DNA from: Canna indica
Taxonomy: Eukaryota > Streptophyta > Magnoliopsida > Zingiberales > Cannaceae
Direction: 5' to 3'
Assembly (NCBI GenBank): GCA_034359265.1
Contig: CP136890.1
Span: forward strand, 62,869,501-62,933,500
Length of the DNA: 64,000 nt
The notes under the pieces were generated by a model, which had not been told where the DNA came from, made no database searches, and worked only from the letters and a program-made list of their open reading frames with translations. Below are positions 34,801-47,442 of this stretch, piece by piece (position 1 is the first letter of the stretch; the number at the start of each line of letters is the position of its first letter). The translations under genes and the position numbers were made by a program.

Positions 34801-37800
34801 TCAAGCAGGGTCCCACCAGTGCAGCAATCAATGTGGAAGAAAATATATGAATGGTAATTGCCAAGATTATTGGGATAAGTAATGTACTATTTATGCCCAG
34901 GCTACCATTGGAATGACTAAAAATCAACAGAAAGGGCACCTAAAAGCAACTAAAAAACACCGTGAACAAAGATGATTCGCTGCCACCTCAGAAATGTCAG
35001 TCACTTGTAAGACTTGCAACAAATATGCATGAAGAATAGTAAACAGGCAAAACATTCAATAGCATGATCCTGAATAAACTTAGAGAAATATCTTTAAGAA
35101 AGGACTTCATAATTACACAAGATACCTTCACACGGAGCTCTTCTTCTAGTGTATTGAGTTCTGCATCAACACCTTGATCTTCAGTTTGCTCTGGGTGAGT
35201 CTGGAAGATGATATAGGTGTCAAATAGGATAATTAATGTTCAACTAAAGAAAATCCAAGGAACAACCAAAAGAAAAAATATATAAGCATTGCAAGTAGTA
35301 ACAAATTAACAAGTCTGGGCCAACCATGCTGAATGAATATTTAACAATCTGACTAGAGGCAAAGAATAAATAGTAAGAACTGTTAGGGTAAACCACAAGA
35401 AACTCAACCAAGAGCCCAAATCAAGAGCACTAAAAAGGGTTGACCTAAGGAAAAAAGGATAAAATTAAGAGTGAAAGATGGGTTATATATTCATATCCTT
35501 CAATCTTTGCAATTAAATCTCGAATAGGTCAGATCTTCTGCATTTTTTTCCATGTGTTTCAATGTATTAAAGTTATTTCCCTTAACTTGAAGAAAGATTC
35601 TCTTTATGCATTTCTCTTAGTACAATGTACTATACTACTATCATTACAAATTTATTTTCTTTCTCTCATTTCAATATCATCATTGTCCAAGGGCCAAAAA
35701 TGAAGCAAATAAAAAAGAAGAGCTTTTAAACATACAGGACTAAAAATTTAAGGTTGTAATTGATGTAACCTCCTATATGGAAAGAGAATAAACACAACTG
35801 GAAAGTTCAGATGAATGTTGGAAATTATGTAGTTGCTATGTTAGATTAATTATCCAAAGTTGTGCATCCACATGACTAAAAAAATATAAAGAAATCTAAA
35901 TTGGTTGTTGTTAAATCATATCCAATATTTTTGATGGAAAACAACTGAACAACTTCTGCATTTTCTTTTCCAAACATGAAATCATGCTTTTGGGCATACC
36001 AATTCTACATACTTACCGACAAGTTTGGATAAATTCCAATTGAATTCAGCTCCAAGAGGATTCTATCGTCGAGGCCCATTTGACTGTATTCAGATTCACT
36101 GAGTGAAGTTCTTGCTTCCAATAATGCATCAGTACTTCCATATCCATGATTGGATGGTTGATCATGGAGATCCTCTTCTTTATTAGAGTTACTATAGTTC
36201 ATATTATTGAAATCCTCATCTACAATTATAGCCGAGAGGAGCACCTGACTTAATGGAATCCTTCTTGATGTCCCAATGCACCCAAATAATTGCTCTTGCT
36301 CTTCTTGGCAAACAAGCCTTTGATCTTTCGCGGATTCATCAAAGCTAATGACATTTGTTACAGAGCTATAACTATCTGGCAGCGGAGAATTTTTAAGATC
36401 ATCCTGAGAAAAAGGGAAAACACATTCTCAAGAAAGCACAATGATGACATTGGATGAGACTACAAGTGTAGAACTTCTCATTACTTCCAAAAATAACTTC
36501 ACATCATTTAAACAAAATTACAGATATAGAAGTTGTAACTAAGAAAAAGCACTAATCTTTAATTGTGTGAGGCCCAAATATGATAATGACAGGCATTTAA
36601 AACAAGGTTTTTTTAGACCAATTCTGAACATATCCAGGCATGGACCCACAGGCTATGGGCCTCTTGCAAAGCTTAATATGTTAATAATAGTGTGTCTACC
36701 TTCACTAGGCAACCATAACATCATACAGCTTATAGTCAAAGGCCAACAGAGAAAGAAATCAGAGAGGGACAAACAAATTAAATTGGCGAATGTACCATTA
36801 ACAATCAGAAGCAAAAGTACCTTCAGGATCTATCAATATCTTTTTTCCTCAAGGATCTACCAATATTAATGCTTGAGGTCATTGAGTTATTTGCATGATG
36901 AAGAAAAAGAAAAATGCTCTTTTGTTACCTGTTCATTCAGAAAGGTTACATCATCTGTAGATATATAACGAAAAACAGGCTCGATTTTCTTCCAAAATGT
37001 ATTTTGACAAGCAGACGCTGCATAATTTGTAACAGAATTGAATCAGAGATAGAGGTTTAAAATTACATAGGACAGTAAAAGCAATTTAGGTTGTAAATTT
37101 TTTACTTCTATCCAAAGCATCTTCTGCAGAAGCTAAGAGAGCTTCTTTGTCGTCAATGGGTTTCCCTGGTAAAAACAAACTAACAGTCATAAGATAACAA
37201 TACTTTTTGGGAACTAAATAGTTCATTGGTGATTTGATGTTACCAGAGAGCTCTGGAGAATCATTGTTCATTGAAAGCCATGAAAGTAAGTGTTTCCTCT
37301 GTTCAGAAATATTTTTCATGGGTAGGCAACCACATTTTCTGATTAAGATGTCACAATGATAAGACAGGTTTAGCCATACTATATGAACTGAAAGTCAGCA
37401 GGAATTTAATTACTGAACATAAACTTCATTACCTCTCAGCTTCCTCACTGTCAACTTCCCTACTAATTTGCTGCGATGAAGTGGCAACATTATCTAGGGC
37501 ATGTAATTGAGAACCCACAGATATAGAACCGAGTACAGTCTGTATTTGCCTCTGCTCATCATATTCAAGATCTTTGTGATAAATTGGCTTTGTCTTTCTG
37601 GAAGGCAATCTCAGTGCAAATGCCTTCTGTGCATACTGCTTAACATTTATCTTTACTTCAGATTTAGAAGTTTCTTTGGGTTCATTATCAGCAATGCCAA
37701 TCTCCTCACTCTTTGTCAACCCCTTTGTGAAGGTTTGTTCAACTTTTGACTTAATTTTTTGCACTTTATCAGAAGATTCTTGTCTTGTAAATCTTGGGTT

Positions 37801-38831
37801 ATTCTTGCTACTGATTGGTTCATTAGCTGTATCTAAAGAAAAGAACCCATAATGGCTAGAAGTTAGAGTACTTAAATTTAATCTTCTAGTACGATGTGAT
37901 CGCTTACAGAACCCTTTTCTGACCAACTGTGGTAGAGATTGTAATGATGACCATTCACTTATAGAATGTTTGTGGTTTATAACCCAATTGACTGAATTGA
38001 GATTGCTGACATGTTGAGGACCACCAGAGTTCTTTGGATTTGATCTTTCTTCTTGAGGAAGAAAATTTTTGTTGGCAGTACGATTGGGACTATTTTCTCC
38101 ACATTCACTGGACCTGAAACTAGCAGAAGCCTATAAATATATATAAGGAATAGAGGACTTATAGCAACGTGAATATGGTATGACCAAATGTGCAATCATG
38201 TATACTGGTGCCCCTTAACATGTGATGATGAAGAATATTTTTACATATTTTCAATAGGTAGTATGTGCTTCGGATGAAGAATTTCACTATATGGACCAGC
38301 ACCCAACCTCTCATGCACCAGCATGAGTTATAATCATCAAATAAGTCACCAAAGTATGTTTACAATATCAATAAAACATCTCAAACAAACAACCAAAATT
38401 GCACAGGAATTCTCTGGAAATCAAAGAAAATTGACGTTGGCATGCAGAATATACTAATATCATATATTAACTATGAAATTACCACAGCTACAAAGGATAG
38501 CAAATTGAATTTTCTTGGAATAAAATGTAAAGTCAAACCTGAAGGTGTAGTTGTTCATCCTTGGCCTACCACCACGTTTCTGCTGAGCTCCTCTTTTAGA
38601 TTGACAATCACCATTTGGAAGTCCGAACAAAAATGTGCTCATAGGAGCATCTGAATTTTTTACTAAGCATTTCTTTGTTATCTTAGACTTCTCCAAACCT
38701 TCAGCACATGGTAATTTTTTAACATTCTCTTTTGGCAATCGACAAACACCATTTGCAAATCTAGATACATTTTTATCCTTATGCACATGTCCAGATGATC
38801 TACCAATAGCGTTACAATCCTTTGCATCCAT
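31815..38831 (-). CDS. Plant nuclear protein of the At4g29790/At2g19390 family (ADA3-like), 11 coding exons
   Basis: Coding exons in transcription order: 38831-38539, 38119-37433, 37296-37244, 37165-37106, 37017-36929, 36403-36017, 35200-35126, 34240-34173, 34015-33958, 32733-32529, 32293-31815. All introns are GT-AG and every junction keeps frame, giving 817 residues and a TAG stop. Exon 2 of this list could instead start at 38113, dropping two residues. Remembered family motifs appear in order: EKSKITKK (~55), RSHRTRR, FWKKIEPVF (~370), DDRILLELNSIGIYP (~505), ELESIAMDRLV (~571), a RQRFEETGVSCFDDPAFKDI segment (~625), basic clusters KRKRK (702-706) and KRKRSRR (736-742) likely for nuclear import, and the C-terminal SWLSIDEEGL with DDISNLDMPW. 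Relatives are reported in or near SAGA-type acetyltransferase complexes; that role is from family knowledge. Usual members are about 1200 residues, so this one is short at the N-terminus. The start ATG directly follows a splice acceptor. Confidence 0.8.
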
Positions 38832-39452
38832 CTAACAAACAAAAAAGATATGAATCCTCAGAATGAGCACAAGCTTAGGAAATTCACAGTTCAACAATCA
38901 AGAAAATGAGAACACAATTTCCTATCAATAAAATATTACAATTCCAGGCCCATATCTTGAAGAGAGAACTTCGCAATAGATAATGTGGTCACAAAATAAG
39001 GAAGAAGGATTCCCTGAACAAATTGTCATGCATAAACTACAAACGCAACAAAATTTTGTCACATGAACAAACAATTAATGATATCTATTGATGTAATTTT
39101 ATTCATGAGAAATTAGTTTATGATGAGCAGAATGCCCACAATACTCCTGCCTAAGGTTTGAAATACCTGCTTGATAGTGGTTTGGACTAATAAAATTAAA
39201 CAAGTTCAATACAGTACACTGGATGATATAATGACTTATACAGCCCAACATCGCTAAATAAATATTGATATATGTAATTATGTATGCTTATCAGTTATGT
39301 TTTTTAGATTTTAAAGTATATAATTATTAAAGAGTGGGAGCTTTTGAGTGAATTAGTCGTATGAAACATAACAGATATACCAATTGTATGTTTATCTTAA
39401 AAACCATGAAAGAAAAACTACATATATAGCTGGAAAGGAAATCTGGAAGTAC

Positions 39453-39614
39453 CACTAATGAAGTGCAGATTCGTTTGTTTGATAAATCACTCTTGGTTTT
39501 GTCGTTCGACTTGAGAGGTCCAAGTTCAAGACTATTTGTTGTTGGATGACCTTGAGGGTTCACCTTAGAATTTAGAAATACTTCTTCTTGGTGCCAATGC
39601 CATAGACTTCTCAC
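39453..39614 (-). pseudogene. Relic or unrecognised N-terminal exon of the ADA3-like gene
   Basis: In intron 1 the minus strand reads KVNPQGHPTTNSLELGPLKS then KTKSDLSNKRICTSLV. This matches the family segment remembered as Q-G-H ... E-x-x-K-x-x-E-R-T-K ... NKRTRTSLV, which normally precedes the part encoded at 38831. A donor GTG|GTACTT at 39452 would splice in frame to 38831. Upstream, however, the plausible frame (SSSEKSMALAPRRS) ends in a TAA near 39570 and is one base out of register, and no ATG precedes it in frame. It is therefore either a decayed exon or an exon with a splice site I cannot place. Confidence 0.5.
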
Positions 39615-40925
39615 TTGATGAAGTATCTAGTGGTGACATACCCAAGTAATGGACAAAAAAATGAACATGATGAGCTGGTGTAGAAGCAATAACTGTCAGA
39701 ATTGACACGCACACAAGATCAGTAAATGAGAAAAAATGATTTTAAAAAAATCACATAAAAAGGCACAATTATGCGTATTCAGCTTTTTATACAAAGAATT
39801 TGAACTTTAGCAGCATGCCAAGTCAATTTTTGATTGACTAAAAGATGGTGAGCACTAGTTTGCGAGGCTTTGTTTTCCTCTAGAAGAAAGGGATGAATCT
39901 CATATCGGATTTATAGAAAGAATTAACCACATTAATTACATCTGGGTCAAGTAGTGCTTCTGGAGTAGCATTAATCTACACCTGGAACATGAAAATGGCA
40001 TAAAGTACAAACAAAAACCATATTGAAGAATACACAGAAGAAAAAGAACAAAATAGTCAAAACTCCATTCAGATACCTTAATTATCAATTTTGAACCTAT
40101 GTTTTTATTGCTTATTTGGGTGTTGATGCAATTGACAGTACTTGAGTATATTTAACTGGCTATTAACATTCTTTGATGTATACTTAGTGGAGGGACAATT
40201 TCTTAGGCGAAATCTAGGATATATTGATTTAACTTAGGTGAAATCTAGGATATATTGATTTAACTTCTTAATATGGTACCTTTTTTTCGCACGGCAGATA
40301 TTAAGATATTTTAAGCATCGGTGTGTCACGTGTCTTTTCTTTGTTTATTTGAATGGATAACTATTAATGGTGCACTATTGTAGTAGTTAAGTGGTAATGG
40401 TATCATATTCTCGGCTGTATATATTTGGTAGGACAACGAGTTCTTAAGTGAAAAATTGGACATATTGCTTCACCTTCTTAATATGTGAATCTATTTTCCT
40501 TTATTTGCTCTTCGTAAATAGAACCCGAAGAAGACACTTAATTTTTAGGATTCAAAATAAACATAGATTAACATATTAAGAAAGTCAACTAATAAATCCT
40601 AGCTATTAAAAATCAAGATATTCTATTGACTCCTATTCTACAATAAGCTTCTAGCTTACTACAAGGGATTTATAAGATGAGGCACTAAAGTCAACAATAA
40701 ATCCATTTTGTCCAATAATTCCATGGAAGATAGGAAACATATCTTTGGTGGCAGTGCCTTGACTTAGGCCAGATTAATGTCATACTCTAACAAGCTTTCC
40801 TATGATTATCAATCAATGGAGTACCAAAGAATGGGATAAACACAACAGAATTTTCATGATGGAAATAGCAATTACATGGAATGGTCCATATATGGCAAGT
40901 AATGGACCACCGAAACTTCACAAAC

Positions 40926-41052
40926 CACTACTAGAAATGTGACCTTCACCGACGGTCCGCTCCGTTTGTAAGCCGTCGGTAAAAACCTTCACCAACGGCC
41001 CGCTCCATACTTGCAAATACACTGTTGGAAAAGTCGGTCAACATTTGTAGTG
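40926..41052. mobile_element. Small CACTA-type MITE in intron 1
   Basis: The left end is CACTACTAGAAATGTGACC and the right end, reverse-complemented, CACTACAAATGTTGACC. Inside are two diverged copies of CACCGACGGTCCGCTCC and CACCAACGGCCCGCTCC. The size is 127 bases. The flanking three bases (AAC and GAT) do not match, so the target duplication has decayed. Confidence 0.7.
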
Positions 41053-41801
41053 GATATGACTTTTTCTTTCTCTTCACATCGGAAACACATATATATATAG
41101 TAGGGGCTATTGGTTGTTAGGTTTATGTCTCCTTACTATATATGATCCCTTCTCCCTCTTTCCCTCTTCTTGCATCTTTCAAATCTTTGTTATATTGGCC
41201 TTGTGTTTTCTTATTAATTTCACTTAAGATTTCATTGTCCCAACAAATGTATAATTATACACCCAAGCGTATTATAGCTAACCACACGAATCGAGCTAGC
41301 TACTTATCAGGAATATATCCACCAAAATAAACAATATATATATAAAGAAACAGGATGAAAATTAATCAATAGAACCCAACCGATATATCACACTGAGATT
41401 TCCATCGCCCAATTAGTCTCTCAAATGTCAAATCGAAATTGCACCTAATCACAAATTAAATGAATCCTCCATTGTTCAATGGGGAAAATGTACTGGGACT
41501 TAATTTGTGGTTTCTTGATATTGTTATTTTATATTGATATTGGTGGGGGGAAATATATAGTTGGACCTTTATGGCTTGTTGTTGTTCAATTTTGTTGTTG
41601 TTCTTTGATGGGGCAACGGCAGGGGCCTCGACGTCAAGTCGACCGAGCTACCGTATAAGCAGGGGCTCAAAGATGGAAGGAGCGCCGGCCGGCACGTGGT
41701 TCCACTCGAGAACCAATTAAAAGAACAAGAGATACGGCGCAACTGCAAACCACGACTAATTTACAAAGAAAACAAGAGCGGGGGACGTTGAGAGAGCTCA
41801 C

Positions 41802-41945
41802 CTACGAGCTGTTCGGGGAACGATGCTGTCGCTAGGGTTTCTCGCATTCGGCAAATCCCACTGGAACGAGAAGAGCGAGAGAGAGAGAGAGCGCGCGCGC
41901 GGAGGGTTTGAGAGAGAGGGAGAGAGAATAGCGGAAGCGGAATGA
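41802..41945 (-). other. Non-coding first exon (5' UTR) of the ADA3-like gene
   Basis: A strong donor, CTCGTAG|GTGAGC, ends the exon at 41802. Its upstream limit is set only by the expected start ~30 bases after the TATA box. The exon contains a GA-repeat and GC-repeat tract (41876-41901) and AGGGTTT, the telo-box-like motif common in plant 5' UTRs. Intron 1 then spans 2970 bases to the acceptor just before the ATG at 38831. Confidence 0.6.
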
Positions 41946-41971
41946 GACTCTTAACGGGGTTTATGGGGGGG

Positions 41972-41984
41972 TTTTTATATACTC
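41972..41984 (-). promoter_or_regulatory. TATA box of the ADA3-like gene
   Basis: The minus strand reads GAGTATATAAAAAC, a good plant TATA box, about 180 bases before the 5' UTR donor site and next to the GA-rich leader. Confidence 0.65.
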
Positions 41985-44637
41985 AAAAAGCCAAAGGACT
42001 CCTTTTATGATACGCTTACCTGGCGAGGTTCGTGAGGGGCATTGTACTACGTAAAAGCGGTTCACTGGTTGATTCGGCCCAGCAAACCGAATTGAACCCG
42101 GACCAGCGGTTTTATTTTTAATCAAAAATTGAGCTTTCAATATTTTGTTTTGCGTTTGGTAATTTAAAATTTTCATTTTTTATATTTTTTATAATATTTT
42201 TTTAAATAATAATAATTGTTAATAACATATATTTTGGTTCGAACCAATCTAAAATCAAACCGAGCCATGCATTTTGGTCCGGTGTGAATGCAGATTTGGT
42301 TCCATTTAATTTGAATAAAAAAGTTAGCCCCTTAATTAATAATTATTATTATGTACTTGTTATAAAATATCATTGCCCAATTTTAGGTTAAAAGATAAAT
42401 TCTGGTGGATATATTTTGGTCAAAATTCATCTAGCCATGAACCTTATTTTTAACTATATTAAATTATTATAATTTATTTAAAGTATCTTAACTTTTTGCT
42501 TACTCACTGCTTTTCTAATAAAGGAAAAGGACAAAGGAAAGGAAAGAAATTAGAAATGAAAGCAAAAACTGACTTGTTTACTTGAGACGACAAAATGAAA
42601 TAAATGAGAATGAGTTAATTAATAGTTAAGAAAAAAAAAAACTGAGCTGTTTATTTGAGAGGACAGAAAAAAAGAAAAAGAAAAAAAAGAACGAACAATT
42701 AGCTCATTTTTAGCTCTCCTTCCAAATAAACAAAAGCAAGGATAATGTTTTGTTTCCTTAATTAATTTATTGTCTCCAATTTCTCATATTCTTTTGTCTT
42801 TCCTTCCGACTCAGCATTTATTGTCAATGGCTTACTCCATCCTAGCTTGTCGAAAGCCCAAAAGTTATAATTAAAGGGGGGTCTTATTTACACTAAAGAA
42901 ATAAATAAGTTAGAACAAGTACCTAAAAATGCGAGTGTAAATTTTATCGAGATGCAACATCCCTATATGGTCGTAAGTCGATGTTGTGGGACTATGTTGA
43001 AGATTGCTTTAATTAGATGAATCTTTGCACGAAATAAGCTACCTAAAAAGTACATTCAATTTAGGCAAGTTATTATTAGTCGAACTTAATTATTAGAAGT
43101 CATAGTTTGTCATGCATGTTGCACGTGCGCCAAATCGGAGGAAGCAAGAGCTTCTTCACTCAAAACCTTAGGACGTGTAAGTATACGTTTCTTTTTCTCA
43201 TAATTTTGGCTAAGTCTCCGTTCAGATTTTAAACATTTGACGTATAAAAACTAATTAGGTAGAATTAACCTATGCATTTCTGAATATAGTAACACATATA
43301 TGCACATTATAATAGAAAACTAAAACGAGTTTGGATGAATGTTTACATTCTTTCTACTTTGCTGTAGCGCATTAATCTTCTTTGCTATGTTTACATTTTT
43401 TAGCCATCTCTCAAGTGTTGAAGAAGTGGTCGCTGATAAATTTTATCAGCGATTGTTATTGTGGACAATCCACCATGCATTTTGTAGTATACGTCAAGTA
43501 ATGATTCTTAATACTAGACTCCAAGAAAACGTAAGTAGCTTTTCAAATATACCTTGCTATTGCTACTCTAGAACTTTAATACAACTAATAGAACTTTAAT
43601 ATACTAAGTATTATGTTGCGTAATTTGATAACATGAAATAAAATATATTCGCATGAATACTACACGTTTATTAATTGGGTGACTCAATACAACATAACCA
43701 ACCTATCTAATATTTTTTTATATTTTTTAATAATTATTTATATTGAAACGAATCGAGCATATATATATATATATAATGCTCATTTAAGATCATACATTAA
43801 TGATTGTATAAGAATGTTTCAAAATTTTAAAATGCTAATAATAACCCCACGCGACGTCAAAAAATGTCTTACAAGGGATACTAATTTGATGTTCAAGTTA
43901 GAATGCTAATAACAACGAGGAGGAACAAATTAATGGAGGAAAAGATTATCTAGATATTTTTGCTACTGGTAAGAGGGAGTTTTGCATGGCACTATATTAG
44001 TATATTACACATGAGTTGGATCAAGTAGAAAGACACGTAAGATGATATTAAAGGCAATTAAGATGAATAGTGTGCAGTACGTTTGGAAATATATTCTTAA
44101 TTCATTGTCACTGTAATATGACAAATTTAGCCAAAAAATAATATTAAAAAGCATTTACATGCTATTAATAAATAGTATATCATATAAGAATATAAGATAT
44201 GCAAAAAATAACTTTCACTTGTAATACGGAAAGTTGTCACGTTGCATATGCTAGCCCTCCCTAATTTTTTTTTTAAATAAAAAAAAAATATTAGAAATGC
44301 ATTTATATACTAGTAACGTATAATTTATCATCTGCCTATTATATAAATTATTAAAAAATAGTTCACGTGATATAGTACTCAAAGCTGCCGCACGCATTCC
44401 ATGTTTTTTCATAGAATAATTTTATTCCTCCAGAAATTAATATTGGAATGCATTTATGTATTATTAATATATAATATATTATCTAGTGTATAAAATTAAA
44501 AAAAGTACCCTACCTATAATATGGAAAGATGTCACTCATCACACCCTCTTTTGCTTCTTTTTTTTTCCTTCCAAATATATATTGCATGATATCATGTGTA
44601 TGTCATGTACACAACACAATTTGAGATTGCTTTCACT
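41985..44637. other. Upstream intergenic DNA of the ADA3-like gene, no gene seen
   Basis: AT-rich sequence with poly-purine runs (42530-42720) and a near-perfect inverted repeat CGCTGATAAATTTTATCAGCG at 43426-43446. Frames near 43339-43600 show no recognisable protein. Nothing else can be supported. Confidence 0.5.
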
Positions 44638-45933
44638 TGGGAGTGTTTGGTTATCCATGAATGCAAATACGGTAAAAAAATATTTGCATCCAAAAGTAAA
44701 TACCAGTGAATAAAATTTACAGTAAGTTTGATTGTCCGCAAGTAGAGTTGCAACTTCTATTTATAGGTGTTTGATTGACTGCAAATGCAAGTTACAAGTA
44801 CACACTTGCAACATTTATCTTCATATCTAAGTCTCATATATAATTTTTGACCCAATTTGATAGTCTGACACAGGCACGCTACGATAAGGCTCGGATAACT
44901 ATCGGTGCATGTCAGGTTGGGGGATGTAGGCCCGACTCGATAGCTCAATAACCCGAAAAGGGAGCAACTTGTTTAATTTTCATTATTTTTTAAAAAACTA
45001 AAATTAATTAAGATTTAATTATTTTATTTTTCATTATCATGCTAATAGGTCTGATTGTGTGAGATCGTTTAGTTTTCGTATTGTGTCGAGGCCCAAGGTT
45101 CCAGACCCAAATTTTTATCATGTCGGGACGCCATCGGATGAGCCGCCCTAATTAGGATTGACGGCCCCCATAATATCCCGACACGGAAGAGGAACCTAGA
45201 TTTGCCGCTTCAAGTGACAGTTTCGTTCGCACGGATATTTAGAAGGTGTGATCCATAATTCGTCTCAAGCACAAGTCGATCCACGAATCACCGAAGGAGC
45301 AAACAAGGACCGCTAAGTGCAGAAAAAACCTATGATCTAGCCAAAGATAGACCGAAAAAAGACTAAATCGATCCAACAATAATATGAATAGGAGTTCAAA
45401 GAGATTTAGAAGCAATAACAAGCAAATAGAGAGACAAAAGGATAAATCCATCATTTTACCCCAATAATATCGGACCCGAAAAAAAATTATTCTATACTCT
45501 AAATCATCATTTAAATTAGTATAATATTATTTTATATTATTTATCAAAGTAAATTAATAATTTTTAATTGATGTATAATACTAAAAAAATATAAAAATTC
45601 TATAAAAACAATCTCAGATCTAAAATCTGACACCACCATTGTGTTCATCACATGAAAATGTACAACTTTGATATTTATCACGTCTCCAACCGACGAATTT
45701 AAATCATCAAAACATATTATTTTCTAATACTTACATAAAATTAGATCCTACAAATTAGTTTAGTTGCGGACTGCAAATATAGTTGGCGAACTTTTTGATC
45801 TGCAACTTGATTTGCAGGCTATAATCAAATCCTGCAATTGATCTAATTACGGTCAACCAAACATCTAAATCAACTTAATTAATGTTATAATTACAAATAT
45901 TAAAAGGTGCCTATTTGCTAGCAACCAAACATG
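44638..45933. mobile_element. Possible non-autonomous DNA transposon with GTTTGGTT ends
   Basis: The left side reads GGGAGTGTTTGGTTATCC and the right side CTAGCAACCAAACATG, giving short inverted repeats around GTTTGGTT. Further inside, GTGTTTGATTGACTGCAAATG (44766) is mirrored by ACGGTCAACCAAACATC (45851). No transposase frame is present. The ends are short and no clear target duplication is seen. Confidence 0.35.
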
Positions 45934-46204
45934 TCAAAAATCCATTCTTTCTCCAAATCTGAAATTTTAGTTTTGGATAGATTTTTTTGGGAAATGAACA
46001 CACTTCAAGAATGAATTTACTAAATATTATTTTTTTAAAATATTTTCATCTTTAAAAGCACTTTGGAGTTGCTCTCTAAAACAAAACCAATAGTCAATAT
46101 TTAACATTTAATTAAAGGATTCCAATAGATACTTACTTTTTTAAAATAAATTTATTTAAAGTTAATATTTTCAAAATTAATTTTAGTTCATTAAAATAAT
46201 GTGT

Positions 46205-46208
<4 letters not shown>

Positions 46209-46240
<32 letters not shown>
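46209..46240. repeat. (TA)n microsatellite
   Basis: Sixteen uninterrupted AT units lie in the AT-rich DNA just left of the gypsy LTR. Confidence 0.85.
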
Positions 46241-46243
<3 letters not shown>

Positions 46244-46483
46244 AAATTAGTATATTCTCAATAAATCATTTAGAAAAGCTTTATTCAACATACATAATAT
46301 TTCCAAATTAAAATTATCATTCATGCTTCAAATTAAATTCTTGAGGAATTCTTTAATTTTCTTGTTGGTTGTTAGAGGTTCTAGATGCTTGTTTGGTATC
46401 TTGATAAAAGAAAGAAGTTTTGATGGTATAGGGTATGTCGCCCCCTTTAGGTGGTTCCTTAGGAACCGTAGGGTGGCCGGCCA

Positions 46484-47442
46484 TGTTAGGGATAAATTTT
46501 AGAGTCCTAGATATATTTTCACACATAGGAAATATATTTTAGGGTATGTTGAATTATTTTTAAAGTTATAAAAATTATAGAGACGTACAATTAGGGAATT
46601 AGGGACCCTAGGGAAACCTAAAGACATTAGAATCCTAGGTTGACATTCGGATGAGTCAACCCTTAGGAAACCCTAGGGGGTCGAACCCTCCTTGACTTTA
46701 GGGCACTCGGGTGAGGGAGGTAGGCCGACCCTAGGGTACACGTCTAGGGTTGCGTAGGGCCGCTAAGTGGTGTTACCGTGTTCTAGGGTTATTCATGATT
46801 TTCATTTTCCTTACTTACGAGGTTATGATGTATACTTTGGGTGCTATACTTGATGAATGTGTTTGGCTAGATTGGAATGTTCCTACGTTGTTGGATACAT
46901 TATATCTCTTTATTTAAGATTTGTGAACATCATTATGATATATGCATATATGTGATTGTGATGTATGACATGAGAATGTGGAGGTTGAGGTATGTCCTTA
47001 ACTTACCCCTATTTATCTATTGTAGAGCACATATTTCGTTATATATATATATGTGCGTGTGTGATGTGCTTATTGCATTTCCCGATAGTCTCGCTGGTGA
47101 GGGGAGGGTATGCCCCAAAGAGACAGCGTTGGTTTTATTCCGAAAGTCCAGCTGGTGAGGGGAGATCATACCCCAAAGAGATAGTCCGGAGACCCGACTG
47201 ATGAGGGAAACGTATGCCCCAAAGAGATGGATCGAAAGAGCCAGTGTCAGTGAGGGGAGTGCATGCCCCAAAGAGACGGCACTGAGCTGGGTGGTAGTTC
47301 GGCGGCCACACCATCTACCTACCCTATACGTGGCTATGAGAGATCGACGGGTCCGGTGAGCATTCATATGATTGTGCTATTGCATTTGAGATTATTATCT
47401 ATTGGTGGATGCTTTTATCATGTGCAGGGTAGTGGATAAGTA
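46484..47442 (+). mobile_element. Gypsy LTR, segment 1 of 2
   Basis: It begins at the likely TG end (TGTTAGGGATAAATTTT) and is matched from 46678 by the second LTR at 62366. It holds four imperfect ~55-base units built on GGTGAGGGGAGGGTATGCCCC and CAAAGAGAC (47088-47290). It stops at AAGTA (47438-47442), where pol-less element A is inserted, and resumes after AAGCA (60466-60470). That pair is a 5-bp duplication with one change. Confidence 0.85.

Noticed and set aside
39840..39975. Possible extra exon of the ADA3-like gene (reads ATPEALLDPDV on the minus strand)
   Set aside because: An acceptor-like TTCCAG precedes it, but the only convincing frame starts after a stop and no family motif is recognisable.
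45239..45454. Leu-rich 71-codon frame on the minus strand
   Set aside because: Isolated, low complexity, no splice partners and inside a probable non-autonomous DNA transposon.
47017..47367. Open frames on both strands of the gypsy LTR tandem repeats
   Set aside because: Repeat-derived; the second LTR at 62622-62936 gives related but shifted and unequal frames.
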